Assembly: GCF_003667275.1 (NCBI RefSeq)
Contig: NZ_RCNV01000009.1
Location: forward strand, 62,001 to 126,000
DNA from: Mesonia aquimarina
Lineage (GTDB): Bacteria > Bacteroidota > Bacteroidia > Flavobacteriales > Flavobacteriaceae
Reading direction: 5' to 3'
Length of the DNA: 64,000 bases
This document shows positions 28,135 to 37,810 of this stretch, in pieces. A program made the position numbers and the translations under genes. The notes under the pieces are model-generated. The model saw only the letters and a list, made by a program, of their open reading frames with translations, was not told where the DNA came from and did no database searches. How positions within the stretch are numbered: position 1 is the stretch's first letter; every line of letters starts with the position of its first letter.

Positions 28135-29502
28135 ATGAACAGCAAATTACTAAACATCAAAGCAATAACACTACTTGCATTATCCTTGGGACTAATGACA
28201 GCCTGTAGTAATGATGATGACAACGGAGGAAATACTAATCCAGATCCAGAACCAACTACTTCTAGATGGATAACAGTTGCTGCAGCTAAAATGGGAGAAG
28301 ATCCAGGTGATGGAAACGGCGGAACATTACTTTACTCGGTAAGCAGTGAAGATGCTAAAGACCCTAACGTATCTATTGAAGCATTTGACAATGGGTTTAT
28401 TGCGCCTTCAAACAGAACTGCACGATTACAATCTTCTGAAGATGGTAATACCATATTTAACATTAGCTACGCAGGAGATACCGGTGGTAACTATACTAAA
28501 TATACGGTAGAAGGCGGACAAAATTTCACTCCTACAGGATCCCAAGTAAGTATTGCTCCTTACGTAGGGACTGCTCCAAGATGGATTAAATTATTTGATG
28601 GAGACAAAACAGGAGCTGCTGTATATGTATCTACAGAGCACGAAATAGATGATAATGATACGCCAAATGACACATCAGACGATACCTATCTGCGTACAGA
28701 TGCTAAAATGGGTATCGTAACATTAGATTTAGAAAACTCGTTAATAAAAGAATTTCAAGAGCATAATATTATGTTAAGCCCGGAAGAAGAGGCTCAAGGT
28801 TACTATATAGGGAGAATTGACATGCCTGTTTTAAATGCTGCTGGAAACAAACTATATATTGGAGCTGATGTAAGAAAGGTAGATACGGAAACTTTAGAAA
28901 GAGAAAGAGATTACGAAATGCTTGGCTCTAAAACTATTGTATTAGATTATCCTTCTTTAACAAACCCTGAAGTAATTACTTCTACTGTAGGATACGGTAA
29001 GACTAACGGATACCGTAGCATTAATGCTTTTGAATACAATGGAAGTGTATATCAAGCAAATCAAAATGATCCCGAAGGTTCTCACATCTTAAAAATTGAT
29101 GCCGATAATGAATATGATGATGCCTATGATTTCAATTTAGATGAAGCTTTAGGGGTAGAAGGAGCCTACATTCTTGCTTGGAGACCGGCAGCAAACGGAA
29201 AAGCTGTGTTGGCTTACCGTCATGATGGATCTGCAGAAGGGCTAGCTGGCGCTCAAGGATTTTTCGCATTAGTAGACTTGAATGCTAAAACCGCTCAAAA
29301 AATTACTGCTATTCCGTATGATCCAAACTTCTACTTATTCCAATATCAAGGTTTTGTAGTGGATGGAACAGAAATATATGTAACCCAAGCTCCTGTAGGA
29401 CAAAACGGAAACATTTATGTTATCGAAACAGAAACAGGTGAAGTAACGAAAGGAGCTGAATTAATAAATGTACAAGGAAGCCACTTTATTGGTACTTTTT
29501 AA
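28135..29502 (+). CDS. DUF4374 surface lipoprotein (XusB-like)
   Basis: This 455-residue protein has a lipoprotein signal with lipobox LMTAC (cysteine about 24) followed by SNDDDN, a charged tail that resembles the export signal for surface exposure in Bacteroidota. The rest is beta-propeller-like with many Asp-rich loops, as in DUF4374 proteins. In Bacteroides, the DUF4374 lipoprotein XusB holds siderophores at the cell surface for the partner receptor. It lies 20 bases after the receptor gene. The function is inferred from that precedent. Confidence 0.75.
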   Translation: MNSKLLNIKAITLLALSLGLMTACSNDDDNGGNTNPDPEPTTSRWITVAAAKMGEDPGDGNGGTLLYSVSSEDAKDPNVSIEAFDNGFIAPSNRTARLQSSEDGNTIFNISYAGDTGGNYTKYTVEGGQNFTPTGSQVSIAPYVGTAPRWIKLFDGDKTGAAVYVSTEHEIDDNDTPNDTSDDTYLRTDAKMGIVTLDLENSLIKEFQEHNIMLSPEEEAQGYYIGRIDMPVLNAAGNKLYIGADVRKVDTETLERERDYEMLGSKTIVLDYPSLTNPEVITSTVGYGKTNGYRSINAFEYNGSVYQANQNDPEGSHILKIDADNEYDDAYDFNLDEALGVEGAYILAWRPAANGKAVLAYRHDGSAEGLAGAQGFFALVDLNAKTAQKITAIPYDPNFYLFQYQGFVVDGTEIYVTQAPVGQNGNIYVIETETGEVTKGAELINVQGSHFIGTF

Positions 29503-29528
29503 TATAGCAAGAATAAAAATAATTTTAA

Positions 29529-29661
29529 GAGGCTATCTAAAAAGTGTTCAAATTTGTCATTCTGAATTTATTTCAGAATCTCACCCAATTGCTTCATCAA
29601 GCACTATGAGAACCTGAATCGAGTTTATGTTGACGAAAATCATTTTTTAGACAGCCTCTTT
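29529..29661. repeat. Imperfect inverted repeat between operon genes
   Basis: The arms are GAGGCTATCTAAAAA and TTTTTTAGACAGCCTC near the two ends. The interior carries GTCATTCTGAATTTATTTC, itself nearly palindromic. No protein is encoded. It resembles a small non-autonomous palindromic element or an mRNA hairpin, and lies between the DUF4374 gene and the ankyrin gene. Confidence 0.55.
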
Positions 29662-29677
29662 CCTAATAAGAATTGTA

Positions 29678-31168
29678 ATGAAAAAATCACTCATTCTACT
29701 GCTGCTAACTCCAGTTTTTCTTTTTGCTCAAAAACAACAAAATGCTAATCAACTTCACGACAGATCTTTTTGGAAAACCCAACCCGATGTTGCTCTTGTA
29801 AAACAAAAAATAGCAGAGGGCAATGATCCTGTTACACTCAATGCAAGAGCTTTTGATGCGGTTTGTTTTGCTATTATGGCAAAAGCCCCTGTAAAAACAG
29901 TTGAGTACCTATTGTCTTTACCGGGAAACGATATCAATAAATCTACCCATGATGGAAGAAGTTATTTAATGTGGGCAGGTAATGCGGGTGATTTAGAAAT
30001 TATGAAATTATTAATCCGTAAAGGAGCTGATACAAAAGTATTAGACAGCCATGGTTTCAGCTGGTTTACTTTTACGTTAAATGCAGGTCATGACAATACC
30101 GCTATTTATGATTTTATGAAGGAGAATGGCGTAGACTTAAAAGAAACCAACCGAGCTAGCGCTAATGCTATTTTACTATTAGCTCCACACAGTAAAGACG
30201 GAAAAATTATAAGGTATTTTCAGGAAAAAGGACTAGATATCCATGCAACGGATAAGTATGGGAATGATATTTTATTTTACGCTGCCAAAGGAGGTAATAT
30301 CAATTTGATGAAAAAATACATCGCTCAAGGTTTCGATTATAACAAGATGAACACCGAAGGTGAAAATATCGTTCTTTTTGCAAGTCACGGGGGAAGACGC
30401 TACAGCAACCCCTTAGAAGTTTATCAATATTTTGACAGTTTGGATCTAGATATGACTTTAACAAACAACAATGGTGAAAATGCCTTGCATAACATTGCAT
30501 CAACTACCAAAGATATTACTATCGTAGATTTTTTCATTAAAAAAGGAGTTGATATTCATCAAAAAGATAATGAAGGGAACACTGCTTTTTTAAATGCTGC
30601 TAAAGGAAATAATTTTTTAGTGTTAGAAAAATTAATTTCATCAACTAAAAACATCGATCAACAAAACAAAGAAGGCTTTTCTGCGATCACCTATGCTACT
30701 CAACATATAAATATAGATGCTTTTAATTTATTAAAAGAAAAAGGTGCCGATTTACAGGTGAAAGATGCAGATGAAAACAACTTGTTTTACCATTTATTTA
30801 ATGCCTATAGCAAAAGAAATAGCGAACATGTTGATGCTTTTGTAAAGGCCTTAATCACGGCAGATGTTTCCTTTAAAAATGCTTCAAAAAACGAATCTCC
30901 AATACACATTGCTATTGCTAAAGGAGAAATGGAGTTAATTCAAAAAGCTTTAGAATTAGGTGCAGATATCAATCAAAAAAACAGTGATGGATTAACCCCT
31001 TTGCATTTAGCATCTATGAAAGCTACTGATGAAAAAATACTACACTTTTTAATCAATAAAGGAGCAGACAAAAGCATACGTACAGATTTTGATGAAAGTG
31101 CTTATGATTTAGCGCAAGAAAATGAATTATTACAGAATACAGAAATTATTTTTTTAAAACAATCTTAA
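29678..31168 (+). CDS. Secreted ankyrin-repeat protein
   Basis: This 496-residue protein has a signal peptide ending FLFAQ. About ten ankyrin repeats follow from about residue 85 (for example GRSYLMWAGNAGDLEIMKLL, NSDGLTPLHLASMKATDEK). It is probably a periplasmic scaffold. Its position between DUF4374 and DUF2271 genes, in an iron-uptake run, is conserved enough in spacing and direction to suggest a shared role, for example protecting or presenting the reductase. No catalytic motif is seen. Confidence 0.82.
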   Translation: MKKSLILLLLTPVFLFAQKQQNANQLHDRSFWKTQPDVALVKQKIAEGNDPVTLNARAFDAVCFAIMAKAPVKTVEYLLSLPGNDINKSTHDGRSYLMWAGNAGDLEIMKLLIRKGADTKVLDSHGFSWFTFTLNAGHDNTAIYDFMKENGVDLKETNRASANAILLLAPHSKDGKIIRYFQEKGLDIHATDKYGNDILFYAAKGGNINLMKKYIAQGFDYNKMNTEGENIVLFASHGGRRYSNPLEVYQYFDSLDLDMTLTNNNGENALHNIASTTKDITIVDFFIKKGVDIHQKDNEGNTAFLNAAKGNNFLVLEKLISSTKNIDQQNKEGFSAITYATQHINIDAFNLLKEKGADLQVKDADENNLFYHLFNAYSKRNSEHVDAFVKALITADVSFKNASKNESPIHIAIAKGEMELIQKALELGADINQKNSDGLTPLHLASMKATDEKILHFLINKGADKSIRTDFDESAYDLAQENELLQNTEIIFLKQS

Positions 31169-31179
31169 ATTAAATTTAT

Positions 31180-31671
31180 ATGAGGTTCTCTAAATATATT
31201 CTTTTGGTACTATGCCTTTCATTTATGGCGTTTACTACGGTAAAAAATACTGGGTCAACACAAAAGTACAAGTGTATGGTGCAGTTAAAAAATTACGAAG
31301 GTGAAGGAGCTTACGTGGTAGTATCTGTAATCGACAAAGACAATAATTATGTAAAAACTTTGCAGGTTTTAGGAGATGACGAAAAATGGTATCCGGACAT
31401 CACTACCTGGTGGTCGTTTTTCGAGACGGCAAATACCCCTGATGTAAATGCCATTACGGGAGCTACCATTGCTGGAGGAGAACGTTCTATTTTCACTTTT
31501 CAATTAAATGAAAATGATTTACAAGCTGGTCATAAATTAAGGTTTGAAACCGCTGTAGAACAACAAGATTACCATGAAAAAGATTTAGAAACCTTGTTAG
31601 ACAAGAAAAATCTTAAAAATAAATTTGAAGGAACAGGATACATCCGTTACGTTAGAATTCTAGCAAACTAA
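31180..31671 (+). CDS. DUF2271 domain protein
   Basis: This 163-residue protein has a hydrophobic N-terminal export segment and a DUF2271-like domain with YVKTLQVLGDDEKWYPDITTWW and NAITGATIAGGER. DUF2271 proteins usually sit beside PepSY membrane proteins, as here (the next gene starts six bases later). They are thought to bind flavin or act in electron transfer with the PepSY partner. Not characterised to my knowledge. Confidence 0.72.
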   Translation: MRFSKYILLVLCLSFMAFTTVKNTGSTQKYKCMVQLKNYEGEGAYVVVSVIDKDNNYVKTLQVLGDDEKWYPDITTWWSFFETANTPDVNAITGATIAGGERSIFTFQLNENDLQAGHKLRFETAVEQQDYHEKDLETLLDKKNLKNKFEGTGYIRYVRILAN

Positions 31672-31677
31672 TAACAC

Positions 31678-33876
31678 ATGCTTAGTAAAATTTGGAGATA
31701 CAGTCATTTTTACCTGACTGTATCTTCTTTCTTATTTCTTTTTTTAGCCGCTGTATCAGGGGCTTTCTTAGCGTTTAAACCTATTCAAGAAAAAATACAA
31801 ACGCAACATATCGAAAATTCTGAAGACGTTTCGGTAGCTCAACTAATAGATAGCTTAGAAAACAAATATGAAGAGGTGCTCGCTATTGAAGTTGATAAGA
31901 ATCACTTTGTAAGCGCTAGTGTTTTTAGTATGGATGAAGATACTAATGGACAGTTTTATATTAATCCTTTTGACGGAAATAAAATTGGGGACATCCCTCC
32001 TGAAAGTGATTTTTTTAAATTTTTAACCAATTTCCATCGTTCCTTATTTTTGAAAACTCCCGGAAGAATTTTCATGGGTATCATCTGTTTTTTATTATTC
32101 TTAATCGCCATTACAGGCCTATTGTTAGCCATAAAAAGACAAGGGGGATTTTTAAAATTTTGCTCAAAAATTGTTAATGATAAATCTATACAATACAATC
32201 ACGTAGCGCTAGGAAGATTATCCTTAATTCCTATTAGTATTATAGCTTTATCAGGAGTCTACTTGTCTATGGATCGGTTTTCTTTATTACCGGAAACCAA
32301 GGCTAGTAGTATTCAACAAAAATCGATTGCTGAGCATACCATCCCTTTTTCAGAATTTCCTATTTTTAAAAACACCACCCTAAAAGATATTCAAAAATTA
32401 GAATTTCCTTTCTCTACAGATGAAGAGGATTTTTTTATCCTGAACTTACACGATAAAGAACTTAAAATTCATCAAAAAACCGGAGAAATTGTAAAAACAA
32501 CTTATTATCCGTTTACAAAAATTTTAGCGGCATTAAGTTTTAACCTACACACAGGAACAGGAAGTATTGTTTGGTCTTTGGTATTATTTTTAAGCTGCCT
32601 CTCAATTTTGTACTTTATGTATTCAGGAAGTATAATCACATTCAAGAGATTGCGTTCTAAAACCAGAAATAACTATAGCGCTAACCAAGCAACTATTATC
32701 ATTTTAATTGGATCAGAAAACGGAAGCACAAAAAGATTAGGAAAAATATTGCAACAAGCACTGTTAAGAGCAAATAAAAAAGTGTTTATAGATGATTTAA
32801 ACAACTATAAGAATTACCCTAACATTGAACAATTAATCATCATCACTTCAACTTACGGACAAGGAGAACCGCCTAGTAATGCTAATTTGTTTTTAGACAA
32901 ATTAAAACAAACTAAAATATCCAAGCCTTTTACTTGTCACGTAATTGGTTTAGGTTCTTTTGCCTATCCAAAATTTTGTGAATTTGCTAAAGAAATTCAC
33001 AGGCAAGTGTTGTTAAAAGATAAAATTAATGTGCTTTCAAAAAGCCCTCTATTAATTCATAACCAAAATTATAAACAGTTTAGAAACTGGGCATTAAATT
33101 GGGCTACTTCCTTAAATTTCAACTTAGAAATTCCAAAAGAATTATCCTCCAGAAAACAAAAAGAAACTGTTTTTAAAGTTATTGAAAAACAGAATATTAC
33201 TGACGAATATGATGAAACCTTCAACCTCATATTAACAGCGCAAAGACGAAAAAAATTTATGCCTGGAGACTTATTGGGAGTTACTCCGCCTAACGAAACT
33301 TCAGAACGCTTATACTCTATTGGTAAAAATACTAGTGGCGATTTATTAATGAGCATAAAAAGACATTCGCATGGGGTTTGCTCAAATTATTTAAACGACT
33401 TAAAACCAAATCAAGAATTAAAAGTAAGCATTAAAAGAAATAAAGAATTTCATTTACCCAAAAAAAAGAAACAAGTAATATTAATAGCTAACGGGACTGG
33501 AATTGCACCATTTTTAGGTATGATTCATCAAAAAAGAAAAACCGCTATAACTTTATATTGGGGAACAAGAACTAAAGCTTCGGAAGAATTATACAAACCT
33601 CAAATTTTAGAAGCTATAGACAAAAAGACCTTACAACAGTATAATGTTGCTTTTTCCAGAGAGGAAAGCTCTTATAATTATGTTCAGGATTTAATTAAAA
33701 GAGATGAAAAAAATATAGCAAAAATACTTGCAAGCGGAGGCACTATAATGATTTGTGGTTCTATTCGCATGCGTGATGATATTTTTATACTCCTAGAGGA
33801 AATTTGTAAGAACAATAAACTTTCTCCTTTTGAAACATACAATACTAAAGGGCAAATTTTAACCGATTGCTATTAG
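31678..33876 (+). CDS. PepSY-flavodoxin-FNR reductase (XusC-like, fused)
   Basis: This 732-residue membrane protein joins three parts. The first (about 1-330) is a PepSY-TM region with four membrane segments, at about 12-32, 130-152, 178-198 and 298-320. The second is a flavodoxin-like domain (about 340-480, with IGSENGSTKRLG and TSTYGQGEPPSNA). The third is a ferredoxin-NADP+ reductase-like domain (about 500-732) with FAD motif RLYSIG, GVCSNYL and NAD(P) motif ANGTGIAPFLGM. The layout is that of sulfite-reductase-type flavoproteins. It would pass electrons from NAD(P)H across the inner membrane to reduce ferric siderophores. It is the last gene of the operon. Confidence 0.85.
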   Translation: MLSKIWRYSHFYLTVSSFLFLFLAAVSGAFLAFKPIQEKIQTQHIENSEDVSVAQLIDSLENKYEEVLAIEVDKNHFVSASVFSMDEDTNGQFYINPFDGNKIGDIPPESDFFKFLTNFHRSLFLKTPGRIFMGIICFLLFLIAITGLLLAIKRQGGFLKFCSKIVNDKSIQYNHVALGRLSLIPISIIALSGVYLSMDRFSLLPETKASSIQQKSIAEHTIPFSEFPIFKNTTLKDIQKLEFPFSTDEEDFFILNLHDKELKIHQKTGEIVKTTYYPFTKILAALSFNLHTGTGSIVWSLVLFLSCLSILYFMYSGSIITFKRLRSKTRNNYSANQATIIILIGSENGSTKRLGKILQQALLRANKKVFIDDLNNYKNYPNIEQLIIITSTYGQGEPPSNANLFLDKLKQTKISKPFTCHVIGLGSFAYPKFCEFAKEIHRQVLLKDKINVLSKSPLLIHNQNYKQFRNWALNWATSLNFNLEIPKELSSRKQKETVFKVIEKQNITDEYDETFNLILTAQRRKKFMPGDLLGVTPPNETSERLYSIGKNTSGDLLMSIKRHSHGVCSNYLNDLKPNQELKVSIKRNKEFHLPKKKKQVILIANGTGIAPFLGMIHQKRKTAITLYWGTRTKASEELYKPQILEAIDKKTLQQYNVAFSREESSYNYVQDLIKRDEKNIAKILASGGTIMICGSIRMRDDIFILLEEICKNNKLSPFETYNTKGQILTDCY

Positions 33877-35809
33877 CTCTTTTTTTGAATATCATATTTT
33901 GACTTATTAGATTAACTTAGATAGTAAGTTGAGTTAAATACTTACTAACCGGAAACTTTATCTTCCCGATAATTCAACATGAATAAAGGACGTGAGTAAA
34001 AAAATAAAAACATGTTTTGCACCTAAGAGTTTGATGAGATCCCGGATCAAGCCCGGGATGACAAATCGTTTTTTTTTTAAAGCTATAAGCCGTTCGCTGT
34101 ATGCTTTATGCTTTATGCTGTATGCTGTAGGCTGTAGGCTGTAGGCTTTAGGCTTTAGGCTTTAGGCTTAAAATTACTAATAATAGTAAACTATAACATT
34201 AAACTTTAAACATTCAACATTGCACATTCAACTTTTAAACCTAGCTCATTGATGAGATCCCACATCAAGTCCGGGATTACAAATCGTTTTTTTTTAAAGC
34301 TATAAGTCGTGCGCAGTATGCTGCAGGCTTTATGCTTTATGCTTTATGCTTTATGCTTAAAGTTACTGAAAACCTAAATACAACATTAAACTTTAAACAG
34401 TCAACATTCCCTCCGGCCTACAGAAAAAAGAATTAAAATCTAGTACTGTCATCCAGAAGCTTTCGGCTTTACTCAAGACAGGCGACGCACAACGGAGTGA
34501 AAGATCTTTCCGTTTTGAAGAGGCAGATACTTCGACTCCACTTCGTTCGCTCAGTATGACACCTTAAATTTTAAAGCTACAGCATTCTTAATTTTACCCC
34601 CGGCCTATCGAAAAAAGAATTGAAAATCAAGGAAGCAGCGAAGCGATGGGATGAAAATCTGTTTGAGACCGACCGAAAGGGAGGTTGAGTTATTTTCATT
34701 CGTGGCGGTGGATTCCGTAAGATTTTCTTATACTTTTTTCGTAAGCCTAGATCTTTTTGTTACTTTTTACAGCAATGGTAAAAAGTAAATAATATTAGTT
34801 TCTTAAGCCTAGATCTTTAGTGCATCCGACGACCAAAAGGAGAGCAATGCATTTTTACAGCAATGGAAATCAACGATTCACGAACACTTATAAAGTAATA
34901 AAGTGGGTGAGTAAAAAAGTAAAAGCAACTCTTGGAAAAAGAATATATCACAAAAATATACTTCGACTCCACTTCGTTCGCTCAGTATGACAAGTTAAAT
35001 TTTAAAGCTCTAGGCTTTATGCGATAAGCTTTAGACTATATGCTTAAAGTTACTGAAAACCTAAATACAACATTAAACTTTAAACATTCAACATTCCAAA
35101 CCCCCGGCCTATCGAAAAAAGAATTTAAAATCAAGGAAGCAGCGAGGCGATGGGATGAAAATCTGTTTGAAACCGACCGGAAGGGAGGTTGAGTTATTTT
35201 CATTCGTGGCGGTGGGTTCCGTAAGATTTTCTTATACTTTTTTCGTAAGCCTAGATCTTTAGTGCATCCGACGACCAACGGGAGAGGAATGCATTTTTAC
35301 AGCAATGGTAAAAAGTAAAAACATGGTTTAAACCTAGCTCATTGATGAGATCCCGCATCAAGTCCGGGATTACAAATCGTTTTTTTAAAGCTATAAGCCG
35401 TGCGCAGTATGCTGTAGGCTTTATGCTTTATGCTTTATGCTTTATGCTTAAAGTTACTAAAACCATCAACATTAAACATTTAACATTTAACAATCAACTA
35501 TTAAACATTCAACTTTAAACCTTAGACCTTCAACTATTAAACATTCAACTTTAAACCTTAGACCTTCAACATTCCCCGGCCTACCGGCAGTTTTTATCCT
35601 AACCGACGACTGGAAGGAGAGGATGACGTGGGCAAAAAAGAACAAACATAATTATTGTTGAATAGGCAATTAGATATTAGGTAATTTGAAATTTGAGATA
35701 TTAGAGCGTGCTTGCACACCCTCCAATATTTTTTTCTTCTAATTTTTTTAAATGAAATTAAAGTAATACTTTTATGATATCAATTTAATATCAACTAATA
35801 ATCAATATT
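33877..35809. repeat. Gene-free island of composite repeats (about 1.9 kb)
   Basis: No gene is credible here. Three repeat types alternate. Type A (34030-34255, 34252-34425, 35344-35585) starts GATGAGATCCC, contains a GCTTTAT/GCTGTAG heptamer array and ends in an AT-rich tail rich in AACATTAAACTTTAAAC. Type B (about 34603-34795 and 35104-35325) is about 190 bases with over 90 percent identity, starts CCGGCCTATCGAAAAAAGAA and ends in the hairpin TTACTTTTTAC / GTAAAAAGTAA. Type C (34532-34562 and 34963-34992) is TTCGACTCCACTTCGTTCG plus flanks. A degenerate type B tail recurs at 23420-23510. Confidence 0.75.
34096..34170. repeat. Heptanucleotide array, ten units
   Basis: Ten head-to-tail units of 7 bases: GCTGTAT, GCTTTAT (twice), GCTGTAT, GCTGTAG (three times), GCTTTAG (three times), then GCTTA. 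Shorter arrays of mainly GCTTTAT occur at about 34312-34357 and 35405-35451, each followed by AAAGTTACT. The run of identical neighbours indicates slippage. Confidence 0.85.
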
Positions 35810-36670
35810 ATGGATAAAGAAAAAGAGATTAAAGGTTCAAACGGTTATATAATGCTGTTTTTATTTCTCATTTTATTCTTCGGAAGTATTTTAGGCTTTG
35901 CATTTTTACATACGCCGTGGTTTATTGCCGGAATAATTATCGCCCTTTTAATATTACCCGGCTTAATCTTAGTAAACCCTAATGAATCACGAGTGCTGTT
36001 ACTGTTCGGAGATTACCGAGGCACGGTAAAACAAAATGGCCTCTTTTGGGTAAATCCTTTTTATGTCAAAAAGAAAATTTCCTTACGAGCTAGAAATTTT
36101 GATAGTGAGCGTTTAAAAGTAAACGATAAACTGGGTAATCCCGTAATGATTAGCACCATACTTGTATGGCGTGTACTCGATACTTACAGAGCTTCTTTTG
36201 ATGTGGATAATTTTCAAAACTTTGTTGTGGTTCAAACTGATGCTGCTGTAAGAAAGCTTGCCAGTATGTACCCGTATGATAATTTTGCTGATGAAGGCCT
36301 GGATGAAGATATTACGTTACGCTCCAGTATGAATGAAGTAAGTGATGCCTTAGAAAAAGAACTGGAAGAACGTCTAAACATTGCAGGTATTGAAGTACTG
36401 GAAGCTAGAATTGGTTATTTAGCCTATGCGAATGAAATTGCCAGTGCAATGCTTAAACGTCAACAAGCCACTGCCATAGTTGCCGCAAGGCATAAAATTG
36501 TAGAAGGTGCCGTAAGCATGGTAGAAATGGCGCTTGAACAATTAAGTGAAAAGAATTTAGTAGACTTAGATACCGAAAGACGTGCAGCCATGGTGAGTAA
36601 TTTAATGGTTATATTATGCGGAGATAAAGACGCTTCACCCGTAGTAAATGCGGGAACCTTAAACCATTAA
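35810..36670 (+). CDS. SPFH/Band 7 membrane protein
   Basis: This 286-residue protein has two hydrophobic segments (about 14-34 and 36-55) and an SPFH domain (about 55-210), with NPNESRVLLLFGDYRGTVKQ and GLFWVNPF. A helical, Ala/Glu-rich C-terminus (about 200-265) includes the conserved ARIGYLAYANEIASAMLKRQQA. It is likely a membrane microdomain (flotillin- or prohibitin-like) organiser. A small ribbon-helix-helix protein follows 35 bases later, a pairing often seen in Bacteroidota. Confidence 0.88.
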   Translation: MDKEKEIKGSNGYIMLFLFLILFFGSILGFAFLHTPWFIAGIIIALLILPGLILVNPNESRVLLLFGDYRGTVKQNGLFWVNPFYVKKKISLRARNFDSERLKVNDKLGNPVMISTILVWRVLDTYRASFDVDNFQNFVVVQTDAAVRKLASMYPYDNFADEGLDEDITLRSSMNEVSDALEKELEERLNIAGIEVLEARIGYLAYANEIASAMLKRQQATAIVAARHKIVEGAVSMVEMALEQLSEKNLVDLDTERRAAMVSNLMVILCGDKDASPVVNAGTLNH

Positions 36671-36705
36671 GAATTAAAATTGAAAAAATTTGGAAACGAT
36701 ATAGG

Positions 36706-36879
36706 ATGAGCAATAAAAAAGCATTCGCCTTAAGAGTTAATGAAGAAATGTTCAAAGCCATTGAAAAATGGGCTGCTGATGAATTCAGAAGTACCAATGG
36801 ACAAATTGAATGGATGCTAAATAAATCATTAAAAGAAGCTAAACGTTACCCAAAAAACAAAAAAAAAGAAGAAGACTAA
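36706..36879 (+). CDS. Arc-like ribbon-helix-helix protein (57 aa)
   Basis: This short gene encodes 57 residues. The start, KKAFALRVNEEMFKAIEKW, is a ribbon strand followed by a helix; FRSTNGQIEWMLNKSLKEA is the second helix of an Arc/MetJ ribbon-helix-helix fold, and a basic tail follows. Arc-type proteins bind DNA as dimers. It lies 35 bases after the SPFH gene in the same direction, so it is probably co-transcribed with it. Target unknown. Confidence 0.75.
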   Translation: MSNKKAFALRVNEEMFKAIEKWAADEFRSTNGQIEWMLNKSLKEAKRYPKNKKKEED

Positions 36880-36946
36880 AGAATCCGCTCCTTCACTAGA
36901 AAACTGTCTAAAAAGGCTCATTACTGTATAAGCAGCTGGTTCTTAA

Positions 36947-37810
36947 TCAATTTTTCTTGAGCAAGTAAAAATTTTCATTTAGAATCAATTCCTTAGCTTG
37001 CTTAACGCTATGCTTATATGTTTTTGAAAGACTAAAATAATCTTGATGATCGATTACTTTATAATTTTTGATCGAATGGTAATAGCTATCCTCCATCGTT
37101 TGGTAATCATCTTCAGTGGTTTTTGATACTTTTTGATTAAAAAATCTCAATAAATTTTGAAAGGCTTGGGTTCCTTTTATGCTATCTTGAAAAGAAGCAC
37201 TCCCAACATAATCCCCATTTTCCTGAATAGAATCAAAAAATTCAAATAAGTGATTGGTTTCTGCTCTCGTTAGAAAAAACAGCACCCCTTCAAGGAGAAT
37301 AAACGTTGATTTATTAGCCTTTATAGACTGAATGCTAGCTAATAATTCTTCCTGATAGTTTTTACTAAAATCAACGCCAATAAAATGAATGTTTCTTTTG
37401 GGAAGTAGCTCTTGGTCTTGCCATTCTTGAATTTGATTCTTTTTATAATCAACGATCTCAGGCTTGTCTATTTCAATATGAACCATTTTTTCATGCAACA
37501 GAAAAGGATACATACTGAACCCGCTTCCAAAATTTATGACCACTTCAATTTCCTGTTGTTCGATTAAGGCTTTTAGGCTTTCTAAAAAATAACGGTTCCT
37601 CAAACAATGGGTAAAGGGTTCTTCAGGGGAAACTAAGGCAAGGTATTCCTTAATCCATTGAGTTGTTTTTGGGTTTTCCCATAGTTTAGCAAAATGATCC
37701 TGACTTAACTGTTCGTCAACTGCTCTAAAGCTTGACGTAACAAATGCCGTTTCGTGTATTTTTATATTTTCTTCTTTTTCATTCATTACTGCTTCTTTAC
37801 TACTCATCAT
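36947..37810 (-). CDS. SAM-dependent methyltransferase (leucine carboxyl methyltransferase-like)
   Basis: This 287-residue protein has the PPM1/PPM2-type arrangement: a helical N-terminus, then VINFGSGFSMYPFLLHE (motif I, normally G-x-G-x-D), HIEIDKPEIVDYKK, and ILLEGVLFFLTRAETNHLF, the family signature. Bacterial members methylate small molecules or polyketides; the substrate here is unknown. The start overlaps the next upstream gene by 11 bases, so the two are an operon with RhuM. Confidence 0.75.
   Translation of the reverse strand: MMSSKEAVMNEKEENIKIHETAFVTSSFRAVDEQLSQDHFAKLWENPKTTQWIKEYLALVSPEEPFTHCLRNRYFLESLKALIEQQEIEVVINFGSGFSMYPFLLHEKMVHIEIDKPEIVDYKKNQIQEWQDQELLPKRNIHFIGVDFSKNYQEELLASIQSIKANKSTFILLEGVLFFLTRAETNHLFEFFDSIQENGDYVGSASFQDSIKGTQAFQNLLRFFNQKVSKTTEDDYQTMEDSYYHSIKNYKVIDHQDYFSLSKTYKHSVKQAKELILNENFYLLKKN

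Noticed and set aside
33877-35809. The repeat island was considered as a CRISPR array.
   Set aside because: Repeats are 7 bases in direct tandem or about 190 bases; there are no equal-length repeats separated by unique spacers of 25-40 bases, and no cas genes.
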